Positions 33,667 to 43,079 of a DNA stretch of 64,000 nt are shown piece after piece (position 1 is the first letter of the stretch; every line of letters starts with the position of its first letter). The position numbers and the translations under genes are program-made. The notes under the pieces are model-generated. The model was not told where the DNA came from. It saw only the letters and a list, made by a program, of their open reading frames with translations, and did not search any database. This stretch comes from Yinghuangia seranimata (GTDB taxonomy: Bacteria; Actinomycetota; Actinomycetes; Streptomycetales; Streptomycetaceae), in contig NZ_JASAOI010000027.1 of NCBI RefSeq assembly GCF_029953285.1, positions 17,936-81,935 of the forward strand, given 5' to 3'.

Positions 33667-34704
33667 CTACAGCGTCTGGTTCAGCGCCTTGACCGGCATG
33701 CTCAGCTGGTCGAGCAGCGCCAGGTCGCTCTCCGGCTTGCGGCCGAGCGTCGTCAGGTAGTTGCCGACGATGACGGCGTTGATGCCGCCCAGCAGGCCCT
33801 GCTCGGTGCCCAGGTCGCCGAGCGCGATCTCGCGGCCGCCCGCGTAGCGCAGGATGGTGCGCGGGAGGGCGAGCCGGAACGCGCCGATGATCTTCAGCGC
33901 CTCGCGCGGCTCGATGACCGTCTGCTCCTCGAACGGCGTGCCCGGGCGCGGGTTGAGGAAGTTCAGCGGCACCTCGTCCGGCTCCAGCTCGGCGAGCTGG
34001 CCGGCGAACTCGGCGCGCTGCTCCGGGGTCTCGCCCATGCCGACGATGCCGCCGCAGCACACCTCCATGCCGGCGGCGCGCACCATGCGCAGGGTGTCCC
34101 AGCGCTCCTCCCACGAGTGCGTGGTGACCACGTTCGGGAAGTAGGAGCGGGCCGTCTCGAGGTTGTGGTTGTAGCGGTGGATGCCCATCTCGGCGAGCTC
34201 GTCGACCTGCTCCTGCGAGAGCATGCCGAGGGAGGCCGCGATGTTGATGTCGACGGCCTCGCGGATCGCCTTGACGCCCTCGCGCATCTGGCTCATGAGG
34301 CGCTCGTCGGGCCCGCGGACGGCGGCCACGATGCAGAACTCCGTCGCGCCGGTCGCCGCGGTCTCCTCGGCGGCCTTCACCAGCGACGGGATGTCGAGCC
34401 ACGCGGCGCGCACGGGGGACGGGAACAGGCCGGACTGCGAGCAGAAGTGGCAGTCCTCCGGGCAGCCGCCGGTCTTGACCGACACGATGCCCTCGACCTC
34501 GACCTCGGGGCCGCAGTGCCGCATGCGCACCTCGTGCGCCAGCTGGAGCAGCTCCTCGAGGCGCTCGTCCGGGAGGTTCAGCACCTCCAGCACCTGCTCC
34601 TCGGACAGGCCGCGGCCTTCCTCCAGGACCTGCACGCGTGCGACGGCGAGGATGTCGCCGTCCGCGGGGGCCTGCCGGCTCGTCACATCGAGCGTTTCCG
34701 TCAC
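33667..34704 (-). CDS. bioB: Biotin synthase
   Basis: A 345-residue radical-SAM enzyme that inserts sulfur into dethiobiotin. The 4Fe-4S motif is [13 protein letters not shown] (Cys81, Cys85, Cys88). Further marks are the [17 protein letters not shown] and [11 protein letters not shown] motifs and the Arg of the 2Fe-2S site region. It appears to be the actinobacterial BioB type that works with BsaP. GTG 34704 overlaps the bioD stop in GTGA, so bioD-bioB are translationally coupled. It is followed by a terminator, then the TPP enzyme gene with its own ribosome site. Confidence 0.97.
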   Translation of the reverse strand: MTETLDVTSRQAPADGDILAVARVQVLEEGRGLSEEQVLEVLNLPDERLEELLQLAHEVRMRHCGPEVEVEGIVSVKTGGCPEDCHFCSQSGLFPSPVRAAWLDIPSLVKAAEETAATGATEFCIVAAVRGPDERLMSQMREGVKAIREAVDINIAASLGMLSQEQVDELAEMGIHRYNHNLETARSYFPNVVTTHSWEERWDTLRMVRAAGMEVCCGGIVGMGETPEQRAEFAGQLAELEPDEVPLNFLNPRPGTPFEEQTVIEPREALKIIGAFRLALPRTILRYAGGREIALGDLGTEQGLLGGINAVIVGNYLTTLGRKPESDLALLDQLSMPVKALNQTL

Positions 34705-35432
34705 CGTTCACCTCGCGCTGGATCGTGGGCGGCACGGAACGCGCCCGGGTCGAAGGTACCGCCCAGGGCCGGGGACAAACTCAAGCGGGCCGACACAAGG
34801 AACTCGGCGGGGTGCAGCGCTCCCGCCCCGGCGCCGATCGCGCCGGCCAGCGGGCGGGCCGCGATGGTCTCCAGGTCCCGGATGTTGCAGCGCATCGCGA
34901 GGTCCGGTCGGGCCGGCCACGAGCCGATGACGACGCCCGCCAGGTCGATGCCGCGGTGCGCCATCGCCTCCAGCGTGAGCGCGGTGTGGTTCAGCGTGCC
35001 GAGGTCCGGGCGGGCGACCACGAGGACCTGGGCGCCGAGCGTGTGCGCCAGGTCGGCGAGCGTGGTGCCCTCCTCGTCGAAGCGCACCAGCAGGCCGCCG
35101 GCGCCCTCGACGACGACCAGCCGCCGGGTCTCGGCGAGCTCGCGGACCCGGCCGACGACCTCGTACAGGTTGACCGGCGGGAGGCCGGACACCCGGGCCG
35201 CGGCGGCGGGGGACAGCGGGTCGGGGTAGCGGGCGTATTCGTGCAGGTCGGTGACGCCGGCCAGGCGCCCGACGTCCTGCAAGTCGCCGGGCTCGTCCGG
35301 GCCGATCCCGGTCTGGGCGGCCTTCACGACCGCGACGGACGACCCGCGCGCCGCCGCCAGTGCGGCCACCGCCGCGGTCACCACGGTTTTCCCGACCCCG
35401 GTGTCGGTGCCGGTCACGACGAGGATGCTCAC
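34701..35432 (-). CDS. bioD: Dethiobiotin synthetase
   Basis: A 243-residue ATP-dependent enzyme that closes the ureido ring of dethiobiotin from 7,8-diaminopelargonate and CO2. The P-loop is GTDTGVGKT (about residues 8-16), with VKAAQTG (about 37-43) for the second substrate Lys, and [10 protein letters not shown] (about 108-117). GTG 35432 lies 6 nt after TAGGGT (35439-35444), so the message is probably leaderless. It is the first gene of bioD-bioB. bioA is not in the window and bioF is 17 kb away. Confidence 0.96.
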   Translation of the reverse strand: MSILVVTGTDTGVGKTVVTAAVAALAAARGSSVAVVKAAQTGIGPDEPGDLQDVGRLAGVTDLHEYARYPDPLSPAAAARVSGLPPVNLYEVVGRVRELAETRRLVVVEGAGGLLVRFDEEGTTLADLAHTLGAQVLVVARPDLGTLNHTALTLEAMAHRGIDLAGVVIGSWPARPDLAMRCNIRDLETIAARPLAGAIGAGAGALHPAEFLVSARLSLSPALGGTFDPGAFRAAHDPARGER

Positions 35433-35438
35433 CGCAGC

Positions 35439-35444
35439 ACCCTA
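35439..35444 (-). promoter_or_regulatory. -10 box of bioD-bioB (leaderless)
   Basis: TAGGGT on the minus strand ends 6 nt before the bioD GTG. No clear biotin-repressor (BirA or BioQ) operator is seen around it. Confidence 0.5.
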
Positions 35445-35794
35445 AACGGCCCCGGTCGCCGGTCAGGACCAAGGTCCCGTCCGACTTCGGACCGTCGGCC
35501 CGGTTGGATCCGCCGCCGGCGGGGGCAGGATCAGGGTGTGGGCGTGGAGCCCGCGCCCGGACGGGCGCGGGCACGCGACCCGGTTCAGTTCGTGCCTTCG
35601 ATTCTGCACGGGCCACACGGAGTGAACGGCATTCCTCCACCCTCGGCCGGGACGGCGGGCGAAACCAAGCCCCCGCCGTCCCGGCCGACGTGTGTCCGGG
35701 TGTGTTTCCGGCCGTTTCCCCGGTTCCGCCACGCGCGCGCTGTGCGGTGATTCAGGGATGAACTGGGCTTATGCCCGTTTTAAGGGTTGATGTG
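35445..35794. other. Intergenic region between bioD and dasR
   Basis: About 350 bp with no convincing gene on either strand. It should hold the bioD upstream promoter region and the dasR terminator; no strong hairpin was found. Confidence 0.5.
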
Positions 35795-36607
35795 TCACCC
35801 TTGAGGGCGCCGAAGGCGGGCCACGAACTTGTAGCGGTCGCCGCGGTACACGGAGCGGACCCACTCCACCGGCTCGCCGGCCGTGTCGAAGCTGTGGCGG
35901 GAGAGCAGCAGCAGCGGCATGCCGACGTCGGTGGAGAGCAGGCCCGCTTCGCGCGGGTTGGCGAGCGCCGTCTCGATGGTCTCCTCGGCCTCGGCCAGGT
36001 GGACGTCGTAGGCCTCGCTCAGGGCGGTGTACAGCGACGTGTACCGGTCGAGCGTGCGGCGCAGCGACGGGAACCGCTTGGTGGACAGGTGGGTGGTCTC
36101 GATCGCCATCGGCTCGGCGTTGGCCAGCCGGAGGCGTTCGATCCGCAGCACCCGGTTGCCGGGCTTGATGGCCAGGCGTTCGGCCAGTTGGTCGTCGGCG
36201 GTGATGTAGCCGATGTCGATGAGACGGGAGGTGGGCTCCAGCCCCTGGGCCCGCATGTCCTCGGTGTACGAGGTCAGCTGGAGGCTCTGGGCGACCTTGG
36301 GCTTCGCGACGAAGGTGCCGCGGCCCTGGACGCGCTCGAGCCGGCCCTCGATGACCAGTTCCTGCAGCGCCTGGCGCACGGTGGTGCGTGAGATGTCGAA
36401 CTCTCCGGCCAGCGTCCGCTCGGGCGGCACCGGGGTGCCCGGCGGCTGGGTCTGGGTGAGCTCGAGCAGGTGCTTCTTGAGCCGGTAGTACTTCGGCTCC
36501 CGCGCGGCGCCCTCGGCGGCCAGGTCCCCACCCGCGGCGCTGTCCAGGCCAGCGCCCTGTTCGTTCGACGCCGCAGCCATCGCGGTCGCCCCTTGTTCCG
36601 CCGTCAC
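35795..36607 (-). CDS. dasR: GntR/HutC-family regulator DasR
   Basis: A 270-residue regulator. A GntR winged helix is about residues 40-105 ([40 protein letters not shown]), and the UTRA effector domain is about 115-265 ([45 protein letters not shown]). The match to S. coelicolor DasR is very close. DasR represses chitin and N-acetylglucosamine uptake and use and many antibiotic genes, and is released by glucosamine-6-phosphate. GTG 36607 follows AGGAGGG and gives a length near the known 254 residues; an ATG at 36682 would be longer. It is divergent from dasA, with two dre-like boxes between. Confidence 0.95.
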   Translation of the reverse strand: MTAEQGATAMAAASNEQGAGLDSAAGGDLAAEGAAREPKYYRLKKHLLELTQTQPPGTPVPPERTLAGEFDISRTTVRQALQELVIEGRLERVQGRGTFVAKPKVAQSLQLTSYTEDMRAQGLEPTSRLIDIGYITADDQLAERLAIKPGNRVLRIERLRLANAEPMAIETTHLSTKRFPSLRRTLDRYTSLYTALSEAYDVHLAEAEETIETALANPREAGLLSTDVGMPLLLLSRHSFDTAGEPVEWVRSVYRGDRYKFVARLRRPQG

Positions 36608-36742
36608 CGGTGCCCTCCTGACACGTTCGGTCCCCATCGTGGCACGACCGTCCCGGCGGTGGTGCCGGGCCGCGTTTATCACGACGCAGATGTCGGTCGG
36701 ATAACGGCTGGGGCCGGTCTTTCGCGGAACCTTGACACCCCA

Positions 36743-36758
36743 ATTGGTCTATGCCAAC
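36743..36758. promoter_or_regulatory. DasR-responsive element 1 (dre) upstream of dasA
   Basis: ATTGGTCTATGCCAAC matches 11 of 16 positions of the known dre consensus ACTGGTCTAGACCACT, with the TGGTCTA and CCA halves kept. Confidence 0.75.
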
Positions 36759-36764
36759 CTCCGG

Positions 36765-36780
36765 AATGGTCTAAACCATT
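36765..36780. promoter_or_regulatory. DasR-responsive element 2 (dre) upstream of dasA
   Basis: AATGGTCTAAACCATT matches 13 of 16 positions of the dre consensus and is nearly palindromic. It lies 6 bp from the first box, 142 bp before the dasA start. Confidence 0.88.
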
Positions 36781-36922
36781 GGTGGTCACCGCGCAACCCT
36801 CGTCCAGGTTCGCAACCCAACTCCCTCCAGGCGGATCCTGAAGGCCCGGCGCTCCAGAGCGGGCCTGAAGCGGGGAGCGCGATACCCACGGCAGCGGTAC
36901 CAAGCATCCTGAGGAGGATGGT

Positions 36923-38230
36923 GTGAAGCGTCGTCTCTTCGTCGCGGCGGGTGTCGCGGCGGCGCTCGCCGGCGTTGCTGCCTGTGGCAGCTCGGACGAC
37001 GGTGACAAGAAGGACGGCCAGACCCCGGCCGCCGGAGCGTCCAGCAACGCTCCCGCCCCGGGCAACGGCAAGAAGGTCACCGTCTGGCTCATGAAGGGCA
37101 CCGCCCCCGACGACTACCTCGCCGCCTTCAAGGCGAAGTTCGAGGCCGACCACCCCGGTGCCACCCTGGACGTCCAGATCCAGCAGTGGAACGGCATCGA
37201 CCAGAAGATCATCTCCGCGCTGGCGAGCAAGGACGCGCCGGACGTCATGGAGGCCGGCAACACCCAGGTCGCCACCTACGCGGCCTCGGGCGGCGTGAAG
37301 GACCTGACCGGCAAGGTCAACGAGCTGGGCGGCAAGGACTGGCTGACCGGCCTGTCCAACCCCGGCAAGGTCGACGGCAAGCAGTACGGCGTGCCGTTCT
37401 ACGCCGCCAACCGCGTCGTGATCTACAACAAGGAGGCCTTCGCGGCCGCCGGCATCACGGCCCCGCCGAAGACGCAGGCGGAGTGGCTCGAGGACACCAA
37501 GAAGCTCAACAGCGGCGACCAGCAGGGCATCTACCTGCCGGGTCAGAACTGGTACTTCTACGCGGGCCTGCTCAAGGACCAGGGCGGCGACCTGGCGGTC
37601 AAGGACGGCGACAAGTGGAAGGGCGGCCTGGACACCCCGGCCGCCGCCGCTGCCGCCAACTTCTACAAGGACCTCCAGGCGAACAGCAAGGCGGCCAAGG
37701 ACGGCGATGAGAAGACCCAGCCCGAGACCGTCGCGGCGGCCAACGGCAAGGTCGCGCAGTTCATCGCGGTCCCGGGTGAGCTCGAGACGGTCGTCACGAA
37801 GAACCCGGCGCTGAAGGACAAGTACGGCTACTTCCCGATCCCGGGCAAGGACGCCGCGAAGCCCGGCGCGGTGCTGACCGGCGGCTCGGACCTGATCATC
37901 CCGGAGACGGCGAAGAACCAGGACCTGGCCTACGACGTGATCAAGCAGTTCAACAGCGACGAGTGGCAGACCAAGCTCGCCAAGGCGATCAAGATGCTGC
38001 CGAACAAGACGACGCTGGGCGCGGCCCTCGAGGGCGACGCCGGTGCCGCCGCGATGATGACCGGCGCCTCCAACGGCTTCGCGACCCCGAACTCCCCGAA
38101 CTGGACCGCGGTCGAGAGCAACAACCCGATCAAGGCCTACCTCACGAAGGTGCTGACCGGGACCGACGCGGCCGCGGCGGGCAAGGAAGCGAACGAGACG
38201 CTCACCAAGACGCTCAACACCAAGTCCTGA
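36923..38230 (+). CDS. dasA: Chitobiose/chito-oligosaccharide-binding lipoprotein DasA
   Basis: A 435-residue extracellular lipoprotein, the substrate-binding part of the DasABC importer. The signal has lipobox AGVAAC (Cys about residue 21), then a Gly/Ala/Asn linker and a solute-binding fold of the carbohydrate family (VTVWLMKGTAPDDYLAAFKA, PDVMEAGNTQVATYAASG, GKQYGVPFYAANRVVIYN). GTG 36923 follows GAGGAGG. It lies downstream of two dre boxes and divergent from dasR. A strong 19-bp hairpin follows the gene, which may keep DasA in excess over the permeases. Ligand by homology is N,N'-diacetylchitobiose. Confidence 0.94.
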   Translation: MKRRLFVAAGVAAALAGVAACGSSDDGDKKDGQTPAAGASSNAPAPGNGKKVTVWLMKGTAPDDYLAAFKAKFEADHPGATLDVQIQQWNGIDQKIISALASKDAPDVMEAGNTQVATYAASGGVKDLTGKVNELGGKDWLTGLSNPGKVDGKQYGVPFYAANRVVIYNKEAFAAAGITAPPKTQAEWLEDTKKLNSGDQQGIYLPGQNWYFYAGLLKDQGGDLAVKDGDKWKGGLDTPAAAAAANFYKDLQANSKAAKDGDEKTQPETVAAANGKVAQFIAVPGELETVVTKNPALKDKYGYFPIPGKDAAKPGAVLTGGSDLIIPETAKNQDLAYDVIKQFNSDEWQTKLAKAIKMLPNKTTLGAALEGDAGAAAMMTGASNGFATPNSPNWTAVESNNPIKAYLTKVLTGTDAAAAGKEANETLTKTLNTKS

Positions 38231-38296
38231 GCAACGGGACCCGGCCGGACGCACACCCGGCCTGATCCGATCGACTGAACAACAGTCAGCCCGAGC

Positions 38297-38343
38297 GGGC
38301 CGGTCCCGCCGGAGGGGAAAGCAGCCTCCGGCGGGACCGGCCC
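38297..38343 (+). terminator. Stem-loop between dasA and dasB
   Basis: A perfect 19-bp stem (GGGCCGGTCCCGCCGGAGG at 38297-38315, complement 38325-38343) and a 9-nt loop. It likely stabilises or partly terminates the dasA message. Confidence 0.8.
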
Positions 38344-38395
38344 CGGGCCACGATCGGCCTCGGAACCCCACCCTTTCGACGACGGGAAGGCAGCT

Positions 38396-39412
38396 GTGGC
38401 AGCCCCCAAGGCACAGGCGGCGGTCGCGACGCCCGCGCAGCCCCCGCGGAAGGACGCGCGAACGCCTTCGCACGCGTCCCCCACCCATAGGTCCCCGCGC
38501 CGTCCGGGCGCCATCGCGCGGCAGGTCACCCCGTACCTGCTCGTCGCCCCGGCGATCCTCGGGATCGCCTTCCTGCTGGTCTATCCGGTGGCCAAGAACA
38601 CCGTCCTGTCCTTCCAGGACTACAACCTCAAGCAGCTGTTCAAGGGCGGCGCCGAGTACATCGGCTTCGACAACTTCACGACGCTGTTCAAGGACTCCGA
38701 CTTCTGGGAAGTCACCTGGCGGACCTTCTGGTTCACCGGGATCCAGGTCGTCGTGATCATGGTCGTCTCGACGCTGATCGCGCTCATGGTCATGAAGCTC
38801 GGCAAGGCCATGCGCGTCCTGGTCCTGATCGGCCTGGTCGCCGCGTGGGCGACCCCGGTCATCGCGGCCACCACGATCTTCAAGTGGCTGTTCCGCTCGG
38901 ACAACGGCGTCGTCAACTGGGCGCTCGTGCAGCTCGGCTTCGACTCGTACCAGAACTACACGTGGTTCGCGCACGGCGGCTCGACGCTGTTCGTCGTCGG
39001 CCTGCTCATCGTGTGGCAGTCGATCCCGTTCGCGACGCTCACCATCTACGCGGGCCTGACCACGATCTCCTCCGAGATCTACGAGTCCGCGCGCCTCGAC
39101 GGCGCGGGCCCCGTCCGGATCTTCCGCTCGATCACCTTCCCGATGCTGCGGCCGATCTTCGCACTGGTCACCTCGCTCGAGGTCATCTGGATCTTCAAGT
39201 CGTTCGCGCAGATCTGGTCGATCGCCGGTGAGAACGGCCCGATCAACGACGTGCGCACGCTGCCCGTGTACGCGTTCCAGATGGGCACGTCGCTGCACCA
39301 CTACGGCATGTCGGGCGCCGTCGCGACGGTCACGGTGCTGCTGATCGCGCTGATGCTCGTCTTCTACTTCCGACAGATGTTCAAGCAGGAGCGGGAGGCC
39401 GGGAACTCGTGA
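38396..39412 (+). CDS. dasB: Sugar ABC transporter permease DasB
   Basis: A 338-residue MalF-type permease. About 45 basic, Ala/Pro-rich cytosolic residues are followed by six membrane helices, starting YLLVAPAILGIAFLLVYPVA. The EAA loop is YESARLDGAGPVRIFRSITF (about residues 228-247). GTG 38396 follows GGAAGG. The gene ends in a GTGA overlap with dasC. With DasA it imports chito-oligosaccharides; the ATPase (MsiK in Streptomyces) is encoded elsewhere, and none is in the cluster. Confidence 0.94.
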   Translation: MAAPKAQAAVATPAQPPRKDARTPSHASPTHRSPRRPGAIARQVTPYLLVAPAILGIAFLLVYPVAKNTVLSFQDYNLKQLFKGGAEYIGFDNFTTLFKDSDFWEVTWRTFWFTGIQVVVIMVVSTLIALMVMKLGKAMRVLVLIGLVAAWATPVIAATTIFKWLFRSDNGVVNWALVQLGFDSYQNYTWFAHGGSTLFVVGLLIVWQSIPFATLTIYAGLTTISSEIYESARLDGAGPVRIFRSITFPMLRPIFALVTSLEVIWIFKSFAQIWSIAGENGPINDVRTLPVYAFQMGTSLHHYGMSGAVATVTVLLIALMLVFYFRQMFKQEREAGNS

Positions 39413-40242
39413 ACATGCGTTTCCTCAAGCGGTTTGCGCTCAACCAGGCGGCGTTCATCACGTTCGTCTTCATGATCTTCCCCGTCTACTGGATGGTCCT
39501 CACGGCGATCAAGCCGGGCAAGGACATCCAGTCGGAGACGCCGAAGTTCGTCCCCAGCTCGATCACGTTCGAGAGCTTCAAGCACGCGATCGACACCCCG
39601 CACTTCGCCGACTACTGGCGCAACAGCCTGCTGGTCGCGGTCGGCGGCGTCGGCCTGTCGCTGGTCATCGCGTGCTTCGCGGCGTTCGCGGTGGCGCGGA
39701 TGCAGTGGAAGGGCCGCGCGTCGTTCATCCTCATGGTGTTCATCGCGCAGATGGCGCCGTGGGAGGCGCTGATGATCCCGATGTACCTCATCGCGCGCGA
39801 CAACGACATGCTCGACAACCTGCCGTTCCTCACCGCGATCTACTTCGTCATGACACTGCCGTTCGCGATCGTGACGCTGCGCGGCTTCCTCGCCGGCATC
39901 CCGGTCGAGCTGGAGGAGGCCGCCCGGGTCGACGGGTGCTCGCGGTTCACGGCGTTCCGCAAGGTCGTGTTCCCGCTGCTGGCGCCGGGCCTGCTGTCCA
40001 CCTCGCTGTTCGGCTTCATCACCGCGTGGAACGAGTTCGCGTTCGCCAACGCGCTGCTGATCAACAACGAGGACCAGAAGACGCTGCCGACCTGGCTCAG
40101 CTCGTTCAGCAACGGGCTGACCATCGACTGGGGCGCGATCATGGCGGCGTCGACGCTGTTCATGCTGCCGGTCCTGGCGATCTTCCTCGTCCTGCAAGGC
40201 AAGGTCACCGGGGGTATGACCTCCGGTGCGGTCAAGGGCTGA
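39409..40242 (+). CDS. dasC: Sugar ABC transporter permease DasC
   Basis: A 277-residue MalG-type permease with six membrane helices, from FITFVFMIFPVYWMVLTAI. The EAA loop is ELEEAARVDGCSRFTAFRKV (about residues 167-186). GTG 39409 overlaps the dasB stop (GTGA); an ATG two codons on is an alternative. It forms the membrane channel with DasB. The GH3 gene starts 8 bp after its stop, so uptake and hydrolysis are encoded together. Confidence 0.94.
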   Translation: MNMRFLKRFALNQAAFITFVFMIFPVYWMVLTAIKPGKDIQSETPKFVPSSITFESFKHAIDTPHFADYWRNSLLVAVGGVGLSLVIACFAAFAVARMQWKGRASFILMVFIAQMAPWEALMIPMYLIARDNDMLDNLPFLTAIYFVMTLPFAIVTLRGFLAGIPVELEEAARVDGCSRFTAFRKVVFPLLAPGLLSTSLFGFITAWNEFAFANALLINNEDQKTLPTWLSSFSNGLTIDWGAIMAASTLFMLPVLAIFLVLQGKVTGGMTSGAVKG

Positions 40243-40250
40243 TACGTCTG

Positions 40251-41747
40251 ATGTCGCACGAGTCCCACGAGCTCAACCGCCTCGCCCTGACCGTCCTGCA
40301 GCCCGGCTTCGAGGGCCTCACGCCGCCCGACTGGCTGCGCCGGCACCTCGGCGACGGACTCGGCGCCGTCGGCCTGTTCGGGCGCAACATCCACGCGCCC
40401 GAGCAGCTCGCGGGCCTGACCGCCGCACTGCGCAAGGAGAAGGAGGACGTCCTCGTCGCCATCGACGAGGAGGGCGGCGACGTCACCCGCCTCGAGGTCG
40501 GCACGGGCAGCTCCTGGCCCGGAAACCTCGCGCTCGGCACCGTCGACGACCCCGCGCTCACCCGCGCGGTCGCCGGCGGGCTCGGCCGCGACCTGGCGCG
40601 CTGCGGCGTCAACTTCAACTGGGCGCCGGACGCCGACGTCAACTCCAACCCCGACAACCCGGTGATCGGCGTCCGCTCCTTCGGCGCCGACCCCGACCTG
40701 GTCGCCCGGCACACCCGCGCGTACGTCGAGGGCCTCCAGGCCACCGGCGTCGCCGCGTGCGTCAAGCACTTCCCCGGGCACGGCGACACCGCGGTGGACT
40801 CGCACCTGGGCCTGCCGCGCGTCGACGCGTCCCGCGAACTGCTCGCCACCCGCGAGCTGGTGCCGTTCCGCGCGGCCATCGAGGCGGGCGCCAAGGCCGT
40901 CATGTCGGCGCACATCGTGCTGCCCGCGTACGACGACGAGCACCCCGCGACGCTCAGCCGGACGATCCTGACCGGCCTGCTGCGCGAGGAACTCGGCTAC
41001 GACGGCCTCATCGTCACCGACGGCATCGAGATGGGCGCCATCGCCGACACCTACGGCATCGCCGACGGCACGGTGCGGGCGCTCGCCGCTGGCGCCGACG
41101 CGGTGTGCGTGGGCGGCGGCCTGTGCGACGAGGCCACCGTCGTGCTGCTGCGCGACGCCATCGTCGACGCCGTGCGCACCGGCAGGCTCCCCGAGGAACG
41201 GCTCGCCGACGCCGCCCGCCGGGTCGGCGAACTCGCCGCCTGGGCACGCTCGGTCGCCGAGTACGGCGGCTCCGGCGGCGACCACGCCGCGGGCCTGGAC
41301 GCGGCGCGCCGCGCGGTCCGCGTCACCGGCGACCTCCACCCGTTCACCCGGCCCGCGCACGTGCTGGAACTCGCGTCGCAGGCCAACATCGCGGTCGGCG
41401 ACCGGACCCCTTGGGGCGTCGGCGCGTACCTCGCCCGCCTGCTGCCCGGCACCACGGTGGCGCGTGCCTCGGTCACCACCTTCGGCCTGGTCGACACGCA
41501 GCTCGCGGCCGCCGCCGGGCGCCCGCTCGCGGTCGTCGTCCGCGACCTGCACCGCAACGTCCGCGCCGCCGACCTGCTGGCCGGCATCCTCGCGGCACGG
41601 CCCGACGCGGTCGTCGTCGAGATGGGCCTGCCGTACGGCGACACCCAGGGCGTCACGCGCGTCGCCACGCACGGCGCCGCGCGCGTGTGCGGCATAGCGG
41701 CCGCCGAGGCGCTCACCGGGCGCACCCTGGAACCCCTCTACACCTGA
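40251..41747 (+). CDS. GH3 beta-N-acetylhexosaminidase (NagZ-like)
   Basis: A 498-residue cytosolic glycosidase. The catalytic Asp nucleophile is Asp257 in VTDGIE and the general acid dyad is His177-Asp179 in KHFPGHGDT (His of GHGDT). LGLFGRNI and ENP-like VNSNPDNPVIGVRSF also fit NagZ-type GH3. There is no signal peptide. It would split imported N-acetylglucosamine dimers; muropeptide recycling is a second possibility. The C-terminal 170 residues form an additional domain seen in actinobacterial relatives. ATG 40251 starts 8 bp after dasC, so it is part of the das operon. Confidence 0.92.
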   Translation: MSHESHELNRLALTVLQPGFEGLTPPDWLRRHLGDGLGAVGLFGRNIHAPEQLAGLTAALRKEKEDVLVAIDEEGGDVTRLEVGTGSSWPGNLALGTVDDPALTRAVAGGLGRDLARCGVNFNWAPDADVNSNPDNPVIGVRSFGADPDLVARHTRAYVEGLQATGVAACVKHFPGHGDTAVDSHLGLPRVDASRELLATRELVPFRAAIEAGAKAVMSAHIVLPAYDDEHPATLSRTILTGLLREELGYDGLIVTDGIEMGAIADTYGIADGTVRALAAGADAVCVGGGLCDEATVVLLRDAIVDAVRTGRLPEERLADAARRVGELAAWARSVAEYGGSGGDHAAGLDAARRAVRVTGDLHPFTRPAHVLELASQANIAVGDRTPWGVGAYLARLLPGTTVARASVTTFGLVDTQLAAAAGRPLAVVVRDLHRNVRAADLLAGILAARPDAVVVEMGLPYGDTQGVTRVATHGAARVCGIAAAEALTGRTLEPLYT

Positions 41748-41779
41748 GCACGACCGCAACTACGGAAGGCCCCAAAGAG

Positions 41780-42841
41780 ATGTCTGCGAGCTCCGAAGGT
41801 GTGGCCCCGCGGGGCGGGATCATGTCCGCCGAGACGGCGGAGCAGCCGGAGGTCCTGCGCCGGATCCTGACCGAAGGCGCGCCGCGGATCCGCGCGGTCG
41901 CCGCCGAGATCGCCGCCCGCAGCCCGCGCTTCGTGCTGCTGACCGCGCGCGGCACCAGCGACAACGCCGCGCTGTACGCGAAGTACCTCGTCGAGGTGCT
42001 GCTCGGGAAGCCGGCCGGCCTCACCTCGATGTCGACCACCACCGCGTACGGCGCCGAGCCCGACCTCACCGACTGCCTCGTGATCACGGTCAGCCAGTCC
42101 GGCGGGTCGCCCGACCTGGTCGCCTCCACCGAGGCCGCGCGCAAGGCCGGCGCGATCACCCTCGCCGTCACCAACAACGCCGACTCGCCGCTCGCCGCCG
42201 TCTCCGAGTTCCACATCGACGTGCTCGCCGGACCCGAGAAGGCACTGCCCGCGACCAAGACCTACACCGCCGAACTGCTGTCCCTCTACCTGCTGGTCGA
42301 GGGCCTGCGCGGCGGCGACGGCGCGGCCGCCTCGGAGCTGCCGGAGCTCGCCGCGGGCATCCTGGCCCGGCGGGCCGAGGTCGCCGAGATCGCCCAGCGC
42401 TACCGGTTCGCGCAGCGCCTCGTCATCACGTCGCGCGGGTACGGCTACCCGACGGCGCGCGAGGCCGCGTTGAAGATCATGGAGACCAGCTACATCCCGG
42501 CCCACCCGTTCTCCGGAGCCGACCTGCTGCACGGCCCGCTGGCGATGATCGACAACGTCAGCCCCGTCATCGCGGTCGTCCCCGACGGCCGCGCCGGCGA
42601 GGCGCTCCAGCCCGTCCTCGAACGACTCCGCGGCCGCGGCGCCGACCTGATGGTCGTCGGCCAGGCCGACCAGGTCGAACGCGCCAGCGCGGGCTTCGCC
42701 CTCCCGGCGGGCGTCCCCGAGGAGGTCCAGCCGATCCTCGAGATCCTCCCGCTGCAACTCCTCGCCTACGAGATCACCATGGCCCGCGGCCTCGACCCCG
42801 ACGCCCCCCGCGCCCTCGCCAAGGTCACCGAAACCCACTGA
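41780..42841 (+). CDS. Double-SIS sugar isomerase (glucosamine-6-phosphate deaminase type)
   Basis: A 353-residue protein with two SIS domains, about residues 40-170 (TARGTSDNAALYAKYLVEVL, VSQSGGSPDLVASTEAA) and 200-350 (SRGYGYPTAREAALKIMETS, HGPLAMID). It resembles the isomerase half of GlmS and lacks the glutaminase half, like NagB-II deaminases and AgaS. Its place at the end of the das operon suggests conversion of glucosamine-6-phosphate to fructose-6-phosphate, the step after NagA. ATG 41780 is preferred; an in-frame ATG 41822 (about residue 15) is possible. Confidence 0.86.
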   Translation: MSASSEGVAPRGGIMSAETAEQPEVLRRILTEGAPRIRAVAAEIAARSPRFVLLTARGTSDNAALYAKYLVEVLLGKPAGLTSMSTTTAYGAEPDLTDCLVITVSQSGGSPDLVASTEAARKAGAITLAVTNNADSPLAAVSEFHIDVLAGPEKALPATKTYTAELLSLYLLVEGLRGGDGAAASELPELAAGILARRAEVAEIAQRYRFAQRLVITSRGYGYPTAREAALKIMETSYIPAHPFSGADLLHGPLAMIDNVSPVIAVVPDGRAGEALQPVLERLRGRGADLMVVGQADQVERASAGFALPAGVPEEVQPILEILPLQLLAYEITMARGLDPDAPRALAKVTETH

Positions 42842-42873
42842 CCCGGCGGCCCCCAACCCCGCCGCCACCCCAA

Positions 42874-42903
42874 GGCCCCGCCCCACGTCCCGGGGGCGGG
42901 GCC
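42874..42903 (+). terminator. Terminator of the das operon
   Basis: GGCCCCGCCCC and GGGGCGGGGCC form an 11-bp stem with a 7-nt loop, 33 bp after the SIS gene. Confidence 0.7.
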
Positions 42904-43079
42904 GCGGCGGGTCCGGAGCCGGGCGCCACGGGGCAAAACACTGGTCAGTTGACGGGCGCGCTCATAAGATGACCGCGCCGCGCTGCGACTCCGCCGCGGC
43001 CGTGGGGGATTCGACACGCCTGCGCCTTTTCCGGGCCGAACGGCGACCGCCTGGTGCCCGTGCGACGAGGAAGCACTAC

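Noticed and set aside
31598..34735. Minus-strand 1045-codon frame over the TPP enzyme and bioB
   Set aside because: It is another frame of the same strand as the real genes and reads as Arg/Gly/Ala repeats; the BioB and TPP motifs are in a different frame.
35433..35794. A small gene between bioD and dasR
   Set aside because: Frames there lack a ribosome site and codon bias of real genes; none shows a known fold.
36749..39301. Minus-strand 850-codon frame opposite dasA/dasB
   Set aside because: It has shadow composition (Arg/Asp/Leu/Val-rich), no recognisable motif, and overlaps firmly identified das genes.
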